Source: Sphingomonas sp. Leaf20
Lineage (GTDB): Bacteria; Pseudomonadota; Alphaproteobacteria; Sphingomonadales; Sphingomonadaceae
Direction of reading: 5' to 3'
Length of the DNA: 64,000 bases
NCBI RefSeq assembly: GCF_001421535.1
Contig: NZ_LMKN01000001.1
Span: forward strand, 1,338,267-1,402,266
The position numbers and the translations under genes are program-made. The notes beneath the pieces are model-generated. The model saw only the letters and a list, made by a program, of their open reading frames with translations. It searched no databases and was not told where the DNA came from. Positions 62,687 through 64,000 of this stretch are shown piece after piece (the first letter of the stretch is position 1; every line of letters starts with the position of its first letter).

Positions 62687-62976
62687 CAGGTCTTGGCAAG
62701 ACCGGTGAAATACATGCTGCCGATCTGCGCCGCCTCATTTCTGACAAGCGGCGCAAGTTCTTGTGCGGAGGCATGACTTTCAGACTGTATGCGCCTGCAC
62801 TCGTCTGCAGGTTCCAGTAAAGCCGGTCAGGCCATGTCTTGGTCGCAAGCATGGCCGCTAATCTTTAGGCCGGACATAGGCTGGCGGATGTGGCGCCGTC
62901 CCGTCCATACCGTTTTCGTGTAATAACGATGCGATTGCCCACGGCGGCGTTGGAGCTGGCGATTGCGACCAGATGG

Positions 62977-62999
62977 TCGTGACATCGTCTGTCACGACA
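62977..62999. promoter_or_regulatory. Perfect 23-bp palindrome, possible operator
   Basis: GTCGTGACA and TGTCACGAC are perfect 9-bp arms around a 5-bp centre. The TGACA/TGTCA core is shared with the operator-like palindrome at 314-333. No gene start is adjacent. Confidence 0.4.
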
Positions 63000-63279
63000 T
63001 GATGCCCGCTGCGCTGCGAGGCCAACCGCGGCGGACCGCGCGCTACGGTCATCATGGGTACCCGAAACACCGCCGCTGTTCGCAACGCGACGCTGCGGAA
63101 ACATCGATGCTGGCAGTGACACTCGCGAGCAGATCGGCGGTCGGCTGACCAAGGCTCGTGTCGACGGCCGGCCGCCACGCGGAACCCGACTCACGCTACC
63201 CCTGACGCCTGTCCGTAAGAAGCGATCATCCACGCGCACGGCTGATCGCAAACCGCGCGCGCCACCACCTCCACCGCTC

Positions 63280-63303
63280 ACGCATCATCCAAACGTGATG
63301 CGT
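63280..63303. repeat. Inverted repeat upstream of the secreted-protein gene
   Basis: ACGCATCA and TGATGCGT form an 8-bp perfect inverted repeat around an 8-bp centre, about 90 bp before the GTG of the secreted protein. It may be a protein site or end a leftward transcript. Confidence 0.35.
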
Positions 63304-63394
63304 TCGTCACGCGCACGATACCGCCCCGCAATGTCGTTGACTTTTGTAATAAAAGTGTCAGCTTCATTAACCAAGATGGGGGGAGCGGAACACC

Positions 63395-63865
63395 GTGTGG
63401 GGGCCAGTCGGATTGTCCATGATGATAGCGTCGCCGCTGGCTGCCGCCGCACCTGACGCTGTGGACGCCGCACCGTGGCCGCAACGCGCGATGCCGTCCC
63501 CGCTATGGCGCGGTGCGGCGCGTATCGGCCTGATGTGCGACACGGGGATCGCGCCCGCGCTATGCGACGTCATCGCCGACGAAGCGCGGCGGCGCTCGCT
63601 TCTGCCGGTAACCCCCATCTCGCGGGACCACCGCGCGACCAAGGCGGACCGTGACACCGTCATCGTTGCCGTCGCGATCGAACAGCATCCGCAGGGCGAA
63701 CACCTCGTCGTCGTCGTCCGCCGCGCCGTCGAGATCGACGACGCCGAATCGCCCGCGCGGTACAGTGTCGCCTGGCACGGCACGGCGCCGCCACGACCAC
63801 AGATCGACGAAGTGTTGCAGAAAAGCCTGCCTCATCATCGCAACGCCGGGAACAGACCAGAATAG
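63395..63865 (+). CDS. Secreted protein of unknown function
   Basis: The 156-residue protein starts with a short hydrophobic export signal (VGLSMMIASPLAAAA) and has two cysteines, in LMCDTG and PALCDVI, and a beta-rich segment (DTVIVAVAIE, EHLVVVVRRAVEI). No family is recognised. GTG at 63395 has GGAG at about 9 nt; ATGs at 63419 and 63422 fall inside the signal and would shorten it. The next gene starts 56 bp downstream on the same strand. Confidence 0.6.
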   Translation: MWGPVGLSMMIASPLAAAAPDAVDAAPWPQRAMPSPLWRGAARIGLMCDTGIAPALCDVIADEARRRSLLPVTPISRDHRATKADRDTVIVAVAIEQHPQGEHLVVVVRRAVEIDDAESPARYSVAWHGTAPPRPQIDEVLQKSLPHHRNAGNRPE

Positions 63866-63921
63866 GCAGTCCGGGCGCGCGTACATATCCGCCGACACAG
63901 GGTTAAAACAGGGAGAATAGC

Positions 63922-64000
63922 ATGACGTTCGAAGCATCCGGATCAACGGCAGGATTCAATGACGGCGGGACGTACAATGATGGCGGGCCCGTTCCCCTCG
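63922..64000 (+). CDS. Start of a Gly/Asn-rich protein (partial)
   Basis: The frame begins MTFEASGSTAGFNDGGTYND and runs off the right edge after 26 codons. AGGGAG precedes the ATG by six nt. The repeated NDGG sequence suggests a low-complexity or repeat protein. Nothing more can be said without the rest. Confidence 0.55.
   Translation, partial: MTFEASGSTAGFNDGGTYNDGGPVPL

Larger units (their letters stand above)
62687..63394. other. About 700 bp without a confident gene
   Basis: No frame has a convincing ribosome site or family. Two palindromes stand out: GTCGTGACA-N5-TGTCACGAC at 62977-62999 and ACGCATCA-N8-TGATGCGT at 63280-63303. A leftward frame ending at 62677 reads like protein for about 46 codons but has no start codon. 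The stretch could be decayed coding sequence. Confidence 0.4.

Noticed and set aside
62776..62820. 15-codon frame with GGAGG before its ATG
   Set aside because: Too short and not protein-like; the good ribosome site alone is weak evidence.
62865..63281. 138-codon leftward open frame
   Set aside because: Arg/Gly/Ser-rich, no ribosome site, no recognisable protein; it crosses two palindromes.

Overview
The window is one contiguous piece of an alphaproteobacterial chromosome, most likely a sphingomonad (Sphingomonas or a close relative). Three things point there: the strongly G+C-rich sequence with G/C-ending codons, the alphaproteobacterial gene neighbourhoods (nrnC-lptC-lptA-lptB-rpoN; rpmF-plsX-fabH-ihfA-merR; divK next to a DUF3572 gene), and many short palindromic intergenic repeats. 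No rRNA, tRNA, CRISPR array, integrase or transposase was recognised, so most of it reads as core housekeeping chromosome.

Layout. 1-3.7 kb: partial coq4-like gene, dnaN, an outer-membrane barrel, a histidine phosphatase and an IalB-like secreted protein. 3.8-9.4 kb: rlmN, a TauE/SafE permease, a flavin reductase, a cytochrome b plus Tat-exported molybdoenzyme pair, and a cyclopropane fatty acid synthase. 9.5-14.7 kb: an EF-hand protein, argG, a GT-C-like membrane protein, a DUF482/GNAT protein and a RidA protein. 14.7-20.4 kb: ligase-associated DEXH helicase, a secreted protein, ligase-associated MBL exonuclease and a DUF418 protein. 20.5-24.8 kb: rpoN and the LPS-export genes lptB, lptA, lptC with nrnC. 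25-31 kb: a Gly-rich double cold-shock protein, a glutaminyl cyclase, the repair DNA ligase, a DUF1328 protein, dps, a GDT1-like protein and rpmG. 31-37.5 kb: divK, DUF3572, a HAD hydrolase, an M20 peptidase, kup, the PdeM-type endonuclease and msrA. 37.7-43.8 kb: an aspartate aminotransferase, a pabB-pabC fusion, an MBL hydrolase, an M28 peptidase and a MAPEG protein. 43.9-46.9 kb: rpmF-plsX-fabH-ihfA-merR. 46.9-54.6 kb: prfC, an aldose epimerase, pheT, pheS, a GIY-YIG nuclease, rplT and rpmI. 54.7-61.9 kb: an AsmA protein, hisN, a peroxiredoxin, a diguanylate cyclase, two tiny peptides, a PEBP protein, an Ivy-like lipoprotein, a Lys-rich peptide and a PhnA-domain protein. 61.9-64 kb: a gene-poor stretch with an A+T-rich island, one tiny membrane protein, and a secreted protein followed by the start of a Gly/Asn-rich protein.

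How genes work together. The helicase, MBL exonuclease, ATP-dependent ligase and metallophosphoesterase that usually form one bacterial repair cassette are all present but scattered over about 22 kb. LptC/A/B form the inner-membrane and periplasmic part of LPS transport. PlsX and FabH link fatty-acid initiation to phospholipid synthesis beside L32 and IHF. L35, L20, PheS and PheT form a translation block interrupted by a GIY-YIG gene and an inverted repeat pair.

The observations most worth following are the two tiny hydrophobic peptides behind a near-consensus sigma-54 promoter at 59.7-60.0 kb (rpoN itself is in the window), the gene-poor right end, the start-codon-sequestering hairpin between the ridA-like and GNAT genes, and the family of inverted repeats that sits mainly between convergent genes. 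I found no unambiguous new multi-gene system; these are leads, not demonstrations.
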